This document shows, piece by piece, positions 1 through 10,631 of a stretch of DNA of 64,000 nucleotides. The position numbers and the translations under genes were made by a program. The notes beneath the pieces were generated by a model. It searched no databases, was not told the DNA's origin, and saw only the letters and a program-made list of their open reading frames with translations. Numbering within the stretch: the stretch's first letter is position 1; each line of letters begins with the position of its first letter. The stretch comes from Nitrosomonadales bacterium (GTDB taxonomy: Bacteria; Pseudomonadota; Gammaproteobacteria; Burkholderiales; Methylophilaceae), in contig JAHEAL010000001.1 in the NCBI GenBank assembly GCA_024642775.1, positions 70,130 through 134,129 of the forward strand, given 5' to 3'.

Positions 1-2975
1 ATATCGAATCTTTAAAAAATTTATTGGTTGAGAATGGATACTTTAATGTTAATAAGGTATTTCATCCTGGTGAGTTTGCCGTCCGAGGAGGCTTGATTGA
101 TCTCTTTCCAATGGGATCTCAAATTCCTTATAGGATTGATTTCTTTGATACTGAAATTGAATCAATTAAAACATTTGATATCGACACACAAAAAAGTATT
201 TACCCAATTAATAATATTGAAATTCTTCCTGCACGAGAGTGTCCATTAACCGACGATTCTGTTGAGTTATTTAGAAAATCATTTCGGGAAAAATTTTCTG
301 GCGACCCATCTAAGTCAGATATATATAACAAAGTATCAAAAAAAATACCTTTCGCTGGTATGGAATGGTATTTACCAATGTTTTTTGATGACACGGATAC
401 AATTTTTGATTACATAGCTGATGGATGCTTAGTACATTTACCAACTTCAGTTCAGGCAAGTATCGATCATTATTGGCTTGATGCAGCATCTCGTTTTAAG
501 ATGTATGCCTACGATACGGATAGACCTATACTCAGTCCATCAGAAATTATGATCTCTTCTGAAGCTTTTAAGAGCAGTTTGTCAAAATGTGAAAAATTAC
601 AGTTTTCATTGAGTTCATCAAGCCTACCCTCTATTAGGATAGATCATAAAAATGGGTATAAACAAATTATTGATCACATCAATTCTAATAATATCTCTAT
701 TATTTCTGCAGAAGGTTTAGGAAGAAGGGAGACCTTAAAAAAAATATTCTTAGATCATGGTTTGAATATTAATATTTGTGAAAATTTTAATTCTATAGAT
801 GATATTAATGAAAGTTGTTTAATTCACAGTCCAATTAAAGAGGGTTTTATTGGTGATAAATTTCAACTTTTTACAGAGTACGATCTTTTTCCAGATTTCA
901 TTCATCAGGAAAAAAATAGATCTAAAAATAAAGATTATAATTCAGAGGTCGTAATAAAGGATCTCTCTGAGATTTCTGCAGGAGATCCAGTTGTTCATGA
1001 AAACCATGGTGTTGGTCGTTATCAGGGACTTGTGCAATTAGATTTACTTGGAAGTAAAAACGAGTTTCTTTTACTTACTTATCACAATGAAGATAAACTT
1101 TATGTTCCAGTTACTCAACTCAATGCCATATCAAGATATACAGGCGGCCCATCAGAAAATGCCCCTTTGCATAAATTAGGTTCTGGACAATGGGAAAAGG
1201 AAAAGAAAAAAGCACTTAAGCAAGTCTATGACACGGCAGCAGAACTTTTGAACTTATACGCTTTAAGAGAAAAACGTCAGGGCCTGATATCTAAAATTGA
1301 TCTTATTGAATACCAGAAATTTTCAAACGAATTTCCTTTTGAAGAAACTCCAGATCAATTACAAGCTATTGAGTCAGTTATTAAAGATATGGAATCTACA
1401 AAACCAATGGATAGGCTTATTTGCGGTGATGTAGGCTTTGGCAAAACCGAGGTTGCCATGAGGGCAGCTTTTATTTCTGTGATGAATAATCGTCAAGTAG
1501 TTATTTTGGTTCCAACAACATTATTAGCTAATCAGCACTACAATAATTTTTTAGATCGATTTAGCTCATTACCAGTATCTATCGAAGAAATATCCCGATT
1601 TAAATCAGTTAAGCAACAGAAAGAAACAATCGAGAAATTAAATAATGGAAAAATTGACATAATTATTGGAACACATAGACTTCTTCAAAAAGATATTCAA
1701 CTAGAAAATGTTGGATTAATTATAGTTGATGAGGAGCATCGTTTTGGTGTTCGTCAAAAAGAAATGTTAAAGAAATTTAAAGCAAATACCGACTTTTTGA
1801 CATTAACAGCAACACCCATACCAAGAACATTATCAATGTCACTTGAGGGATTAAGAGACTTTTCAATAATATCTACTGCTCCTCAAAAAAGATTATCAAT
1901 CAAAACGTTGGTGAATGATTTTTCTGAAGGTATTATTAAAGAAGCACTAATGAGGGAGTTCAATAGAGGTGGTCAGGCCTACTTTTTACATAATGATGTA
2001 AATACAATTGAATCGATTAAAGTAAAATTAAATAAATTTATGCCTGAGGCAAATATAGCTATTGCTCACGGACAGATGAAAGAGAGAGACCTTGAGAGGG
2101 TGATGCAAGACTTTCATCAACAGAGATATAATCTTTTACTATGTACGACCATTATTGAAACAGGAATAGATATACCGTCCTCCAATACAATTATCATCAA
2201 TAATGCTGACCGATTTGGGTTATCTCAACTTCATCAACTAAGGGGTAGGGTAGGAAGATCGCATCATCAAGCTTTCGCATATTTGCTTATTGACCCAAAT
2301 AGAAATTTAAATACAAAAGCTAAAAAAAGACTTGAGGCTATTCAGTACTTAGAAGATTTAGGTTCTGGTTATTTTTTAGCGATGCATGACCTTGAGATCA
2401 GGGGTGCCGGAGAGATCCTAGGTGACCAACAGAGCGGTGAGATACATGAAATAGGTTTTTCTATGTATCTAAAAATGCTAAATCGTGCAGTTAAGCATTT
2501 AAAGAATAATGAGATATTAAATATTGAAGAAGATTTTGATCATGAAATTGATATTAATATTCATGCACCATCTATTCTTACAAATGAATATTGTTCAGAT
2601 CCCAATGAAAGGCTTGTTATATACAAAAGATTGTCTTCTTGTGAGTCACTTGATCAGCTCAAAGATATTCAGGAAGAATTGATCGATCGATTTGGCGTAA
2701 TGCCAGAGCAAACACAAAATCTAATTATTATTCATCACATAAGAATCTTAACAAAACAATCAGGTGTTATAAAAATTGATGCAGGAAAAAAATTGATATC
2801 AATTACATTTAGCAAAAAAACTGAGTTTGATCCTATAAGAATTATAGATATGGTTCAAACAAATAAAGACATTAAATTAGATGGCCCAAATAAATTATTA
2901 ATAACAAGAAATTTTGAGACGTCTGATCAAAAATTTAACGCAATTAAAAGTTTCATAGATGCATTGGAAGTTTAA
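1..2975 (+). CDS. mfd: Transcription-repair coupling factor Mfd (5'-truncated by window edge)
   Basis: Frame stays open to the window start. Protein has the Mfd N-terminal motif GEFAVRGGLIDLFPMGS, helicase motifs (GDVGFGKTEVAMRAAF, DEEHRFGVRQKE, LTATPIPRTL) and the RGRVGR motif. Confidence 0.97.
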   Translation, partial: IESLKNLLVENGYFNVNKVFHPGEFAVRGGLIDLFPMGSQIPYRIDFFDTEIESIKTFDIDTQKSIYPINNIEILPARECPLTDDSVELFRKSFREKFSGDPSKSDIYNKVSKKIPFAGMEWYLPMFFDDTDTIFDYIADGCLVHLPTSVQASIDHYWLDAASRFKMYAYDTDRPILSPSEIMISSEAFKSSLSKCEKLQFSLSSSSLPSIRIDHKNGYKQIIDHINSNNISIISAEGLGRRETLKKIFLDHGLNINICENFNSIDDINESCLIHSPIKEGFIGDKFQLFTEYDLFPDFIHQEKNRSKNKDYNSEVVIKDLSEISAGDPVVHENHGVGRYQGLVQLDLLGSKNEFLLLTYHNEDKLYVPVTQLNAISRYTGGPSENAPLHKLGSGQWEKEKKKALKQVYDTAAELLNLYALREKRQGLISKIDLIEYQKFSNEFPFEETPDQLQAIESVIKDMESTKPMDRLICGDVGFGKTEVAMRAAFISVMNNRQVVILVPTTLLANQHYNNFLDRFSSLPVSIEEISRFKSVKQQKETIEKLNNGKIDIIIGTHRLLQKDIQLENVGLIIVDEEHRFGVRQKEMLKKFKANTDFLTLTATPIPRTLSMSLEGLRDFSIISTAPQKRLSIKTLVNDFSEGIIKEALMREFNRGGQAYFLHNDVNTIESIKVKLNKFMPEANIAIAHGQMKERDLERVMQDFHQQRYNLLLCTTIIETGIDIPSSNTIIINNADRFGLSQLHQLRGRVGRSHHQAFAYLLIDPNRNLNTKAKKRLEAIQYLEDLGSGYFLAMHDLEIRGAGEILGDQQSGEIHEIGFSMYLKMLNRAVKHLKNNEILNIEEDFDHEIDINIHAPSILTNEYCSDPNERLVIYKRLSSCESLDQLKDIQEELIDRFGVMPEQTQNLIIIHHIRILTKQSGVIKIDAGKKLISITFSKKTEFDPIRIIDMVQTNKDIKLDGPNKLLITRNFETSDQKFNAIKSFIDALEV

Positions 2976-5900
2976 TTCAATGTTACCAGTTTTCCCTGCT
3001 TTAAAAAATAAATAGACTTATGAATGACTGCTTCGTCAAAAAAATTTGCGTAATTATTTAGTTGAGTGCGGTAATAGTTAGCTGTCTCAGTTAAGTCTTT
3101 ATCATTAGCGTGATATTTATAATCTATTAACCATCTTTCATTATTGAGTATAAAGGTTCTATCAAGTCTAAAATGACTTGTATGAGTTGTATTTCTATTA
3201 GATATTTTGTATTCAGAGAAGTCACTTTGGTATTTCTGAAGAATAAATTTCCCATCTTTGGATTGATAAAGTTTATTTACACATAATTGAAACTCACTAA
3301 ATAGGTTGTGATTTAAAGTTATATTTAAATTAAGCTGATTCAAACAATTTTCAAATAACATTTTTATGTTTGTAGAATCATTGATATATCCCAAGTGATG
3401 TAGCTCTAAATATTTGTGAACTACCAGACCAATATTAATTTCATCAGAGTTTACATCAACATTTTTTTTCTTACGATTTTTAATTAATATGTCTGGATTG
3501 TAATTTTTTTTTGAATTTTCAAAAAATTCTACTGGAAGACGAATACTCTTGGGTGAAAAGTTACTGATATTTTGTTTAATTTTTTTTGGTTCAATATTTT
3601 TGGGATTGATATGATCAAAATTTTTCCATACCAACTCCAGAAAAGTATTTTTTTGTGGTTTATGCTCATTGTTCGGTTTGTAGGATACCAGATCAAGCTG
3701 ACTCTTAGCTCTTGTTAATGCAACATAAAAGAGTCTTTTAAGTTCATTATGGTTTCGTATTTTATTTTTTATTGTATGATAACCATGAAGCGTATAAGTC
3801 TTATCATTGCTGGTTTTAACAGAAAAAGTATTTAAATTTTCAATAGAGTTAAAATCGAAATCAATCAGTGGGCTTGTCTGATTTCTAGTATTCTTATTTA
3901 AACTTGGAATTATAACGTGATCATATTCTAATCCCTTTGATTTATGAATTGTTAGGAAGTCAACAGCATCGCCCGATTGATCAATACTTGATACCATTGA
4001 TAATTCTATTTTTCTTATTAGTTCATCATCATCTATTAAATCGGAATCAAAAACTTTTAATTCATTAAGATATTGTTGAATATACTCATAATCATTTTTT
4101 TGATACAAAGTTCTAATTCCGTTTAAATCTGACCAAACGTCAAGAATTAGCTCACTCCAATTTTTTATGTAAATATTTTTTTTATGATAGTTAATTATCT
4201 CTTTTAAAAAGGTTATCCTTTTATTACCGTCTATGCTAATTTGTGATATTTTATTAGTGTTAATAATTTCCCAGATATTTCCTTCATCCTCATCTGAAAA
4301 AAGTATAGCCATATCACTCATTGTTATTCCACAAAGAGGAGAGTTTAATAAGCCAACCCAATATAATTTGTTTGAAAAATTATTAAGTGAAAGAGTTAAT
4401 GTAAGGATATCCTGAACACATTGATGATTAAATAGAGATTCAATTTCAATTGCATTCACTTTTATTTCGTTTGTATAATATTTTTTAATATACGAAAGAA
4501 CATTTTTTAAGTGAGTTCTTGATCTAGCAATAACTGCTTTTGTTTTATAAGGACTGTTTATTAGTTGTTGTGCAATTAATTCGGCCTCTGCTTGATCTGA
4601 ATCAAGTTCATTGTCACAGGTAAATGCCAATAAATTGACTTCACCACCAATATTATCAGCATTTGAAGAGCAGCTTTGATAACTTACTAATCCTTCATCG
4701 GTATCGTTAACATTTGGGAAAATTATTTTAAACTCTCTATTAAACCAATTAATCAAATTTGATTTTGATCGGTTATTTGTCGACAGTATAATATGTTCCA
4801 AGGTTTGATTACAAAATTTAGTTTTTAAGGTATTTAAAAAAATACCAACTTCTGATTTTCTGAATCGATATATTGATTGCATTGGATCACCAACACAAAA
4901 AATAGTATTTTCTTTATTCCATGACTTAGTTACTAGGTTAAAGATTTTTAATTGGGTACTATTAATATCCTGAAATTCATCAATTAGTAAATGTGAGAAT
5001 TTAAGACTTAGATAATTGTTTGGGTTATTTTCTTCTGAATCATTTGAAAGCGCATGAATTGCTTGCTGACTTATTTCAGAAAAATCTGCCTTATGAGATC
5101 CATTGAAATTAATCTTGAGCCTTGCAAGTAAGCTAATTAAAATCGGTTTAAGTCTTTTTATTAAATCTGAATCTTCCTGATGATTAATATTTATAAAATA
5201 AATGGATTTCTCAATCAAACTAAATTCAGGTATTTGGTTATCTGTGATTAGACTTTTTAATGCAATTAAATACTTTTTTTCAATTTGATCAAAATTTATT
5301 TTTTTTCTTACAGAACCTTGCTTTGTATATACCTGGTTAATAAAATTCACGATACCTTTACAATCTTCTTTATACTTGAGGTCAAGATTAAATAAAGTAT
5401 TGATTTGATCGATTGCTTTCTCTTTTTCGTTTTGGTAATAACTTGTAAATGAATCATATTGCGACTCAGTCAAAATTTCATATATCCAAAACTCACGATT
5501 ATTTAATAAGTCAAGCATATAGGATTCAAGACCGCTAAAAGTAATTTTTAACGTCTCTAGAAGATCATGAATACTTTCAGCAATATTTTCATCATAAAGT
5601 GTTTCTTGAATAGTCTTTTTATATATTGGGTTAGGATCCATTTCAATATTGGAATTAAACCCATATTTGCTGAATAACGGCATTGATTTAACGATTCGAT
5701 TATTGAGTGTATCGATTGTCATTATATTTAAATTATTGATAACTTCATCTAGATCCAGATTCCTTGTTTGAAATTCAATAATTACTTCTCTTACTAAATT
5801 TTCTGTGCGGTAAATTTTTGGTTTTAATGATCCATCTAGATATCCTATTATTCTTTTTTTCATTTCTGATGCTGCTTTGTTTGTAAAAGTAACAGCAAGA

Positions 5901-6046
5901 ATCTCTTCTGGCGAATTGGAGTGGGATAAAAGTTTTAAAAATCTTTGTGTTAGAAGTTCAGTTTTTCCAGAACCAGCTGGTGCTTGGACAATATATGAAT
6001 TAAGATTAAGGCATTTTTCTCTTAATGCTTCCTCATTATTAATCAT
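2972..6046 (-). CDS. UvrD/REP-family helicase with C-terminal PD-(D/E)XK nuclease, AddA/RecB-like
   Basis: Walker A QAPAGSGKTELLTQRFL, LLIDEFQDIN, VGDPMQSIYRFR, LTIHKSKGLEYDHVI, LFYVALTRAK; C-terminal WLIDYKYH nuclease-like motif. Confidence 0.9.
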   Translation of the reverse strand: MINNEEALREKCLNLNSYIVQAPAGSGKTELLTQRFLKLLSHSNSPEEILAVTFTNKAASEMKKRIIGYLDGSLKPKIYRTENLVREVIIEFQTRNLDLDEVINNLNIMTIDTLNNRIVKSMPLFSKYGFNSNIEMDPNPIYKKTIQETLYDENIAESIHDLLETLKITFSGLESYMLDLLNNREFWIYEILTESQYDSFTSYYQNEKEKAIDQINTLFNLDLKYKEDCKGIVNFINQVYTKQGSVRKKINFDQIEKKYLIALKSLITDNQIPEFSLIEKSIYFININHQEDSDLIKRLKPILISLLARLKINFNGSHKADFSEISQQAIHALSNDSEENNPNNYLSLKFSHLLIDEFQDINSTQLKIFNLVTKSWNKENTIFCVGDPMQSIYRFRKSEVGIFLNTLKTKFCNQTLEHIILSTNNRSKSNLINWFNREFKIIFPNVNDTDEGLVSYQSCSSNADNIGGEVNLLAFTCDNELDSDQAEAELIAQQLINSPYKTKAVIARSRTHLKNVLSYIKKYYTNEIKVNAIEIESLFNHQCVQDILTLTLSLNNFSNKLYWVGLLNSPLCGITMSDMAILFSDEDEGNIWEIINTNKISQISIDGNKRITFLKEIINYHKKNIYIKNWSELILDVWSDLNGIRTLYQKNDYEYIQQYLNELKVFDSDLIDDDELIRKIELSMVSSIDQSGDAVDFLTIHKSKGLEYDHVIIPSLNKNTRNQTSPLIDFDFNSIENLNTFSVKTSNDKTYTLHGYHTIKNKIRNHNELKRLFYVALTRAKSQLDLVSYKPNNEHKPQKNTFLELVWKNFDHINPKNIEPKKIKQNISNFSPKSIRLPVEFFENSKKNYNPDILIKNRKKKNVDVNSDEINIGLVVHKYLELHHLGYINDSTNIKMLFENCLNQLNLNITLNHNLFSEFQLCVNKLYQSKDGKFILQKYQSDFSEYKISNRNTTHTSHFRLDRTFILNNERWLIDYKYHANDKDLTETANYYRTQLNNYANFFDEAVIHKSIYFLKQGKLVTLN

Positions 6047-8531
6047 GATAATTCAATTCAAACAAAAAATTTCTTTCTGGTATTCTTAATAAGATTTTAC
6101 TATCTTTAAACATCAGATCATTTTCATTTTCAAAGGTATTTTTAAAATTACCTGATATAAATTGATGAATATGTTCTTCAAATGTGCTCATCCATAATTT
6201 TTTTAATTCGGAAAAATCTTTTTTTATTTTTACAATTTGTATATCTTCATGAGGAGATTTCTCAGTATTTCCAGAAATATCAAAATAATACTTTTTTATA
6301 CTGGTTTGATAATCTTTGATTTGGTATAGCATTAAATTTGTATTTCGATGTTTAGGGAAACATAGGTATAAAGGGATCTGAAAGTCTTTAAAGGGAGCTT
6401 CCGTCCATGATGCAATAGTAGGAAGCTTTCCTGTTTTGTAGTCAATAATATGAACTGATTTTTCATCGACATCTACTCGGTCTAAAATGAGATTAAAATT
6501 AATATTAGAAAACGAGTAAGACTCTTTCTGTTCGCATGAAATAACTTTAAAATCATCACGCATTTTTTCTATGTTAATTAACTTTTTAATCATATCTGTA
6601 CAGTATTTAATCTCAAACTCTCTGGTACTTTTATGTAAATTCTTAAATCTGAAATTATTTGTTAAGCAATGGGTAAGAGCAGCGATTATTTTACTTTCTT
6701 GGATATCAGACTTTACAGTCACATCTTCTGAGTAAATATTTTTTAGACTCTCATGTATTAAGATACCTCTGAGCTTGTTATTCATAGTCTCAGGTGACTC
6801 AATTTCTATTTTTCTACAGTGCAAAACATTCTCAAAAAAAGCTAACCTTGGACAGAGTTGATAATTTTCTAAAACATTACGCAAATTATTGATTTTATTG
6901 TCTTTTATTGTATATTTAACATTATTATCTGACTCCATTATTGTAGTATTATCATTTAAATAACCATATTTATTGACTGGATTTACTTGAGTAATTCTTT
7001 TGAAACTTACGTGCTTATTTATAGTATTTTCTATTTCATTTTTATTTTTTGAGTAACTGATATTTAAATTATGAGTATTTTTTTGATAGTCTATTAGTTG
7101 ACTATGTACATGCTCTTTAATGAAGGATTGAGTGTAGATATTTGTAAATAATCCATTAGGAATAAATGGATTTTTCTGAACCTCTAATGAAGGCCTATCA
7201 ATAAAATCAATAATATAAATTGAATCATATTTTCCAATAATTTGGTCATCAAAACCATATAAGTCAATTCCGCGCTCGAAGTATTCTGTCTTTATGCGTG
7301 AGTTTTTTATAAATTGAATAATTATTGATCGAAAATCATAGTAGGAAAGTTTTCGTGATTGAGTTTTGAATGTTTGCGCTAAATCAAGAATTTTTCTAAA
7401 TTCATCTATTTGCTGAATTTGTTTTTCATTTTGGAATTCTATGTCATTAAATAAAGAATTATCAAGCTGCTTAATGATCTTCTTTGACCAATTGGCTAGA
7501 TTTATATTAAAATTTTCCGCTCCTTCAGAATTTATTAATACGTAAGAGCTATCCTCAAAATAACTTGTTATTAAGTTATTTAATTGATTGTTATTAACTT
7601 TTTTAATTCCCGATTTATATAAATTTGCAAATAGTTTTTCATAAGGGTTAGTAATATTTGGATTTTTAAGGATGGTATAAAGCATTTTTACTTTTGATAA
7701 TTCTACGTATTGCAAGTTTTTTAAATCTAAGTAGGTAAGCAAATGTTGAACAATTGAAGAATTTATTAACGATTCTTTAAATGGCATGTTTAGAATATTT
7801 TTTTGCCTTATTAAAGCTGGGTCTGAAAGTGTGAGTCTAATGTTATCTAAATTTTCTTCAATCTGCTGCGATACAACTGCTATTTTCTTCCCATCAAGGA
7901 ATTCATCATAAACTTTTTTGAGAACATGTGAAAATTCAGATTTTAATTCATTGTATTCATCAATCAAAAATGAGTGTTTTTTTACTTTATCTATTTTTGG
8001 TGAATTAATTCTCAGCTTTAACTTAATTTTTTCACTTAAGGGAGTTTTAATTTTGAAACCAATTAATTTAACACCTTGCTGATCATAATTTATTTCTGAA
8101 ATAAATAATAAAATTGCTTGTTGATAAGTGATGTAGTTAGAATCTTTTAAGACTTCTAAATATTTAAGAATTATTTTTTTTAGAAATTTGTTTTCAGACG
8201 TAGAATTGAATATGGGTTCATTTATATTTGTTAAATTTTCAGTAATTTGAACGTAAGCATCCTGACAGTATTTTGTTATGGAATCAATGTCATACAATCT
8301 GTAATCTGAGTCATTTTTTAAATTCTCATTAATAATATCTTTTAAAATTAAAAATTCTTCAAAAGCATTTATAATTCTTTTACTACTTATGTTGTTGGCT
8401 AAGAAATAATTATTGATTTGATTTGATATGAACTCAAAAAGTGTAACTACATTGTATGAATATTGATGTTGATTTACGTACCTTTCTAGGTGAATTTCAT
8501 TTTGACAAATTGTTATAGTATTTTTTTCCAC
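6039..8531 (-). CDS. PD-(D/E)XK nuclease family protein, AddB-like partner of the upstream-adjacent helicase
   Basis: C-terminal LILDRVDVDEKSVHIIDYKTGK and Q-motif-like FQIPLYLC; overlaps the AddA-like gene by 8 bp on the same strand. Confidence 0.75.
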   Translation of the reverse strand: MEKNTITICQNEIHLERYVNQHQYSYNVVTLFEFISNQINNYFLANNISSKRIINAFEEFLILKDIINENLKNDSDYRLYDIDSITKYCQDAYVQITENLTNINEPIFNSTSENKFLKKIILKYLEVLKDSNYITYQQAILLFISEINYDQQGVKLIGFKIKTPLSEKIKLKLRINSPKIDKVKKHSFLIDEYNELKSEFSHVLKKVYDEFLDGKKIAVVSQQIEENLDNIRLTLSDPALIRQKNILNMPFKESLINSSIVQHLLTYLDLKNLQYVELSKVKMLYTILKNPNITNPYEKLFANLYKSGIKKVNNNQLNNLITSYFEDSSYVLINSEGAENFNINLANWSKKIIKQLDNSLFNDIEFQNEKQIQQIDEFRKILDLAQTFKTQSRKLSYYDFRSIIIQFIKNSRIKTEYFERGIDLYGFDDQIIGKYDSIYIIDFIDRPSLEVQKNPFIPNGLFTNIYTQSFIKEHVHSQLIDYQKNTHNLNISYSKNKNEIENTINKHVSFKRITQVNPVNKYGYLNDNTTIMESDNNVKYTIKDNKINNLRNVLENYQLCPRLAFFENVLHCRKIEIESPETMNNKLRGILIHESLKNIYSEDVTVKSDIQESKIIAALTHCLTNNFRFKNLHKSTREFEIKYCTDMIKKLINIEKMRDDFKVISCEQKESYSFSNINFNLILDRVDVDEKSVHIIDYKTGKLPTIASWTEAPFKDFQIPLYLCFPKHRNTNLMLYQIKDYQTSIKKYYFDISGNTEKSPHEDIQIVKIKKDFSELKKLWMSTFEEHIHQFISGNFKNTFENENDLMFKDSKILLRIPERNFLFELNYHD

Positions 8532-8559
8532 ATTTTGATTTTATATTAAAAACTACCTT

Positions 8560-9042
8560 ATGAGCGACTATAGATCCTATCTTACTAAAAATGGTTTTTT
8601 GATGCTACGAGATGAACTTAATCACCTTTTAAAAGTAGAGCGACCCAAGGTTGTAACTGATGTTTCTTGGGCTGCAAGTAATGGTGACCGTTCTGAAAAT
8701 GGGGATTACATCTATGGGAAAAAGCGATTAAGGCAAATCGATTCAAGAGTTAAATATTTATTAATTCAAATAGAGGATTCAACCATCGTAAATCCTCTCG
8801 AGCAAGTTAACAAGGATCAGATTTTTTTTGGTGCCACTGTCTCCTATTTAAATTTAAGCACTAATAAAAATAATACTATTCAAATTGTTGGCGTACCAGA
8901 AATTGATACAGCTCAAAATAAAATTAGTTGGATATCACCCATAGCAAAATCATTACTAGGGAAAAGAGTTGGTGATATTTCAATATTTGAAACCCCATCA
9001 GGAGATGTAGAGATTGAAATTTTAGAGATAAAATACGTATGA
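8560..9042 (+). CDS. greB: Transcription elongation factor GreB
   Basis: GreA/GreB family; N-terminal coiled coil with NGDRSENGDYIYGKKRLRQIDSRVKYL characteristic of GreB. Confidence 0.92.
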   Translation: MSDYRSYLTKNGFLMLRDELNHLLKVERPKVVTDVSWAASNGDRSENGDYIYGKKRLRQIDSRVKYLLIQIEDSTIVNPLEQVNKDQIFFGATVSYLNLSTNKNNTIQIVGVPEIDTAQNKISWISPIAKSLLGKRVGDISIFETPSGDVEIEILEIKYV

Positions 9043-10022
9043 TAAAAGTGGATATTTTTTCACGTTTTATTGATAATTACGGTGACCTAACAATCCCAGT
9101 AAGACTGGCTAATGGATTAGCTGATAAGTATGACGTTAGTGTAAATCTTTATATATCGATGAAAGATAACACCAGGAGAATATTATCAAATAATCAAATT
9201 AATTCAAATATTGCTATCATTGATATTGATAATATGGATGAATATCAAGAGCCCAATAATAAAATTATCTCCATCTTCGATACTAAATTACCCATCAGCT
9301 ACATAAATAATATACCCAGGAATGCAATGCTGATTAATTATGAATATTTTTCAGCTGAAACTTGGGTAGACGATTTTCATCTGCAAACATCTCCAGTGGA
9401 CAAAAGGTATGAAAAGATATTTTATTTTCCAGGATTGACAATCAAATCTGGATCACCAATTTATTGTATTCCAAAATTAAATAAACCCAAGATTACAATG
9501 AATCTCAATAATTTTCTGATTAATATTTTTTCATACCCTTCTGAGGGAATTACTAGGTCGTTAAAATCCCTGGACAGGATTGATATTAAAACTCAGTGCA
9601 ATCTATTTGATTCTAATTTAAGTATGTCATTGGTTAATATTGAATTAAATAATGTTGATTTTTGTAGTTTTGAGGTATTTGACCAATACTTAAATGAGGG
9701 AAATATAAATTTTATTAGGGGTGAGGATAGCTTGATAAGAGCAATACTTTCTGGCTCTATTTTTATTTGGCAACCCTATGCACAAGAAGAGGGCGAGCAT
9801 TTAAAAAAATTAAATGCATTTTTGGAAAATTATTTTACTGACATCCCAGAGAAACTTAAAAATATATTTTTTAAATGGAGTAGGTACAACCTTGAATTGG
9901 AGGACTGGATATATTTGACTAATAATTTTGAAAATTTAATTAATATTTATATTAGGGCTAGGGAATATTTTTTAAAAAAGGGATCAGGTATCGATGATAT
10001 TTATGCAAAATTTATAAGATAA
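9039..10022 (+). CDS. earP: Elongation factor P maturation arginine rhamnosyltransferase EarP
   Basis: N-terminal DIFSRFIDNYGDLTIPVRLANGLA resembles the EarP family; FIRGEDSLIRAILSGSIFIWQPYAQEEGEHLKKLNAFL; directly upstream of efp. Confidence 0.88.
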   Translation: MIKVDIFSRFIDNYGDLTIPVRLANGLADKYDVSVNLYISMKDNTRRILSNNQINSNIAIIDIDNMDEYQEPNNKIISIFDTKLPISYINNIPRNAMLINYEYFSAETWVDDFHLQTSPVDKRYEKIFYFPGLTIKSGSPIYCIPKLNKPKITMNLNNFLINIFSYPSEGITRSLKSLDRIDIKTQCNLFDSNLSMSLVNIELNNVDFCSFEVFDQYLNEGNINFIRGEDSLIRAILSGSIFIWQPYAQEEGEHLKKLNAFLENYFTDIPEKLKNIFFKWSRYNLELEDWIYLTNNFENLINIYIRAREYFLKKGSGIDDIYAKFIR

Positions 10023-10027
10023 TTTAG

Positions 10028-10033
10028 TATAAT
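10028..10033 (+). promoter_or_regulatory. Candidate -10 element for efp
   Basis: TATAAT in the 41-bp gap between earP and efp; no clear -35 identified. Confidence 0.4.
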
Positions 10034-10063
10034 TACATCCTCAATTTTTTTTAGGGTTTAACA

Positions 10064-10627
10064 ATGAAGACGGCACAAGAGGTAAGGATCGGAAATGTAA
10101 TCATGGTAGATGGTAACCCAATGGTTGCTTTAAAATGTGAATATAACAAGTCTGGAAGAAATTCTGCTGTTGTTAAGATGAAATTAAAGAATCTTTTAAA
10201 TGAATCTTCAACAGAATCAGTTTTTAATGCTTCCGATAAATTTGATGTTGTTATCCTTGAAAAGAAGGAAGTGACGTATTCTTATTTTGCAGACCCTATG
10301 TATGTTTTTATGGATGATGAGTATAACCAATTCGAAGTTGATTCGGAGAGTATGGAAGATGCACTTAAATTTCTTGAGGATGGTATGAAGTGTGATGTGG
10401 TCTTCTATGAAGGCAAAGCAATATCTGTTGAATTACCGAATTCAGTAAGTCGAGAAATTATATATACAGAGCCTGCAGTAAAAGGGGATACCTCATCAGG
10501 TAAAGTTATGAAAACAGCAAAGCTACAAACTGGTTTCGAATTAATGGTTCCGTTATTTTGCGATACTGGCGATATGATTGAAATTGATACCAGGACTCTT
10601 GAATACAAAAATCGGGTAAATAAGTAA
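10064..10627 (+). CDS. efp: Elongation factor P
   Basis: Full-length 187-aa EF-P; loop [10 protein letters not shown] places Arg at position 32, matching EarP-type EF-P. Confidence 0.97.
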   Translation: MKTAQEVRIGNVIMVDGNPMVALKCEYNKSGRNSAVVKMKLKNLLNESSTESVFNASDKFDVVILEKKEVTYSYFADPMYVFMDDEYNQFEVDSESMEDALKFLEDGMKCDVVFYEGKAISVELPNSVSREIIYTEPAVKGDTSSGKVMKTAKLQTGFELMVPLFCDTGDMIEIDTRTLEYKNRVNK

Positions 10628-10631
10628 TCCT

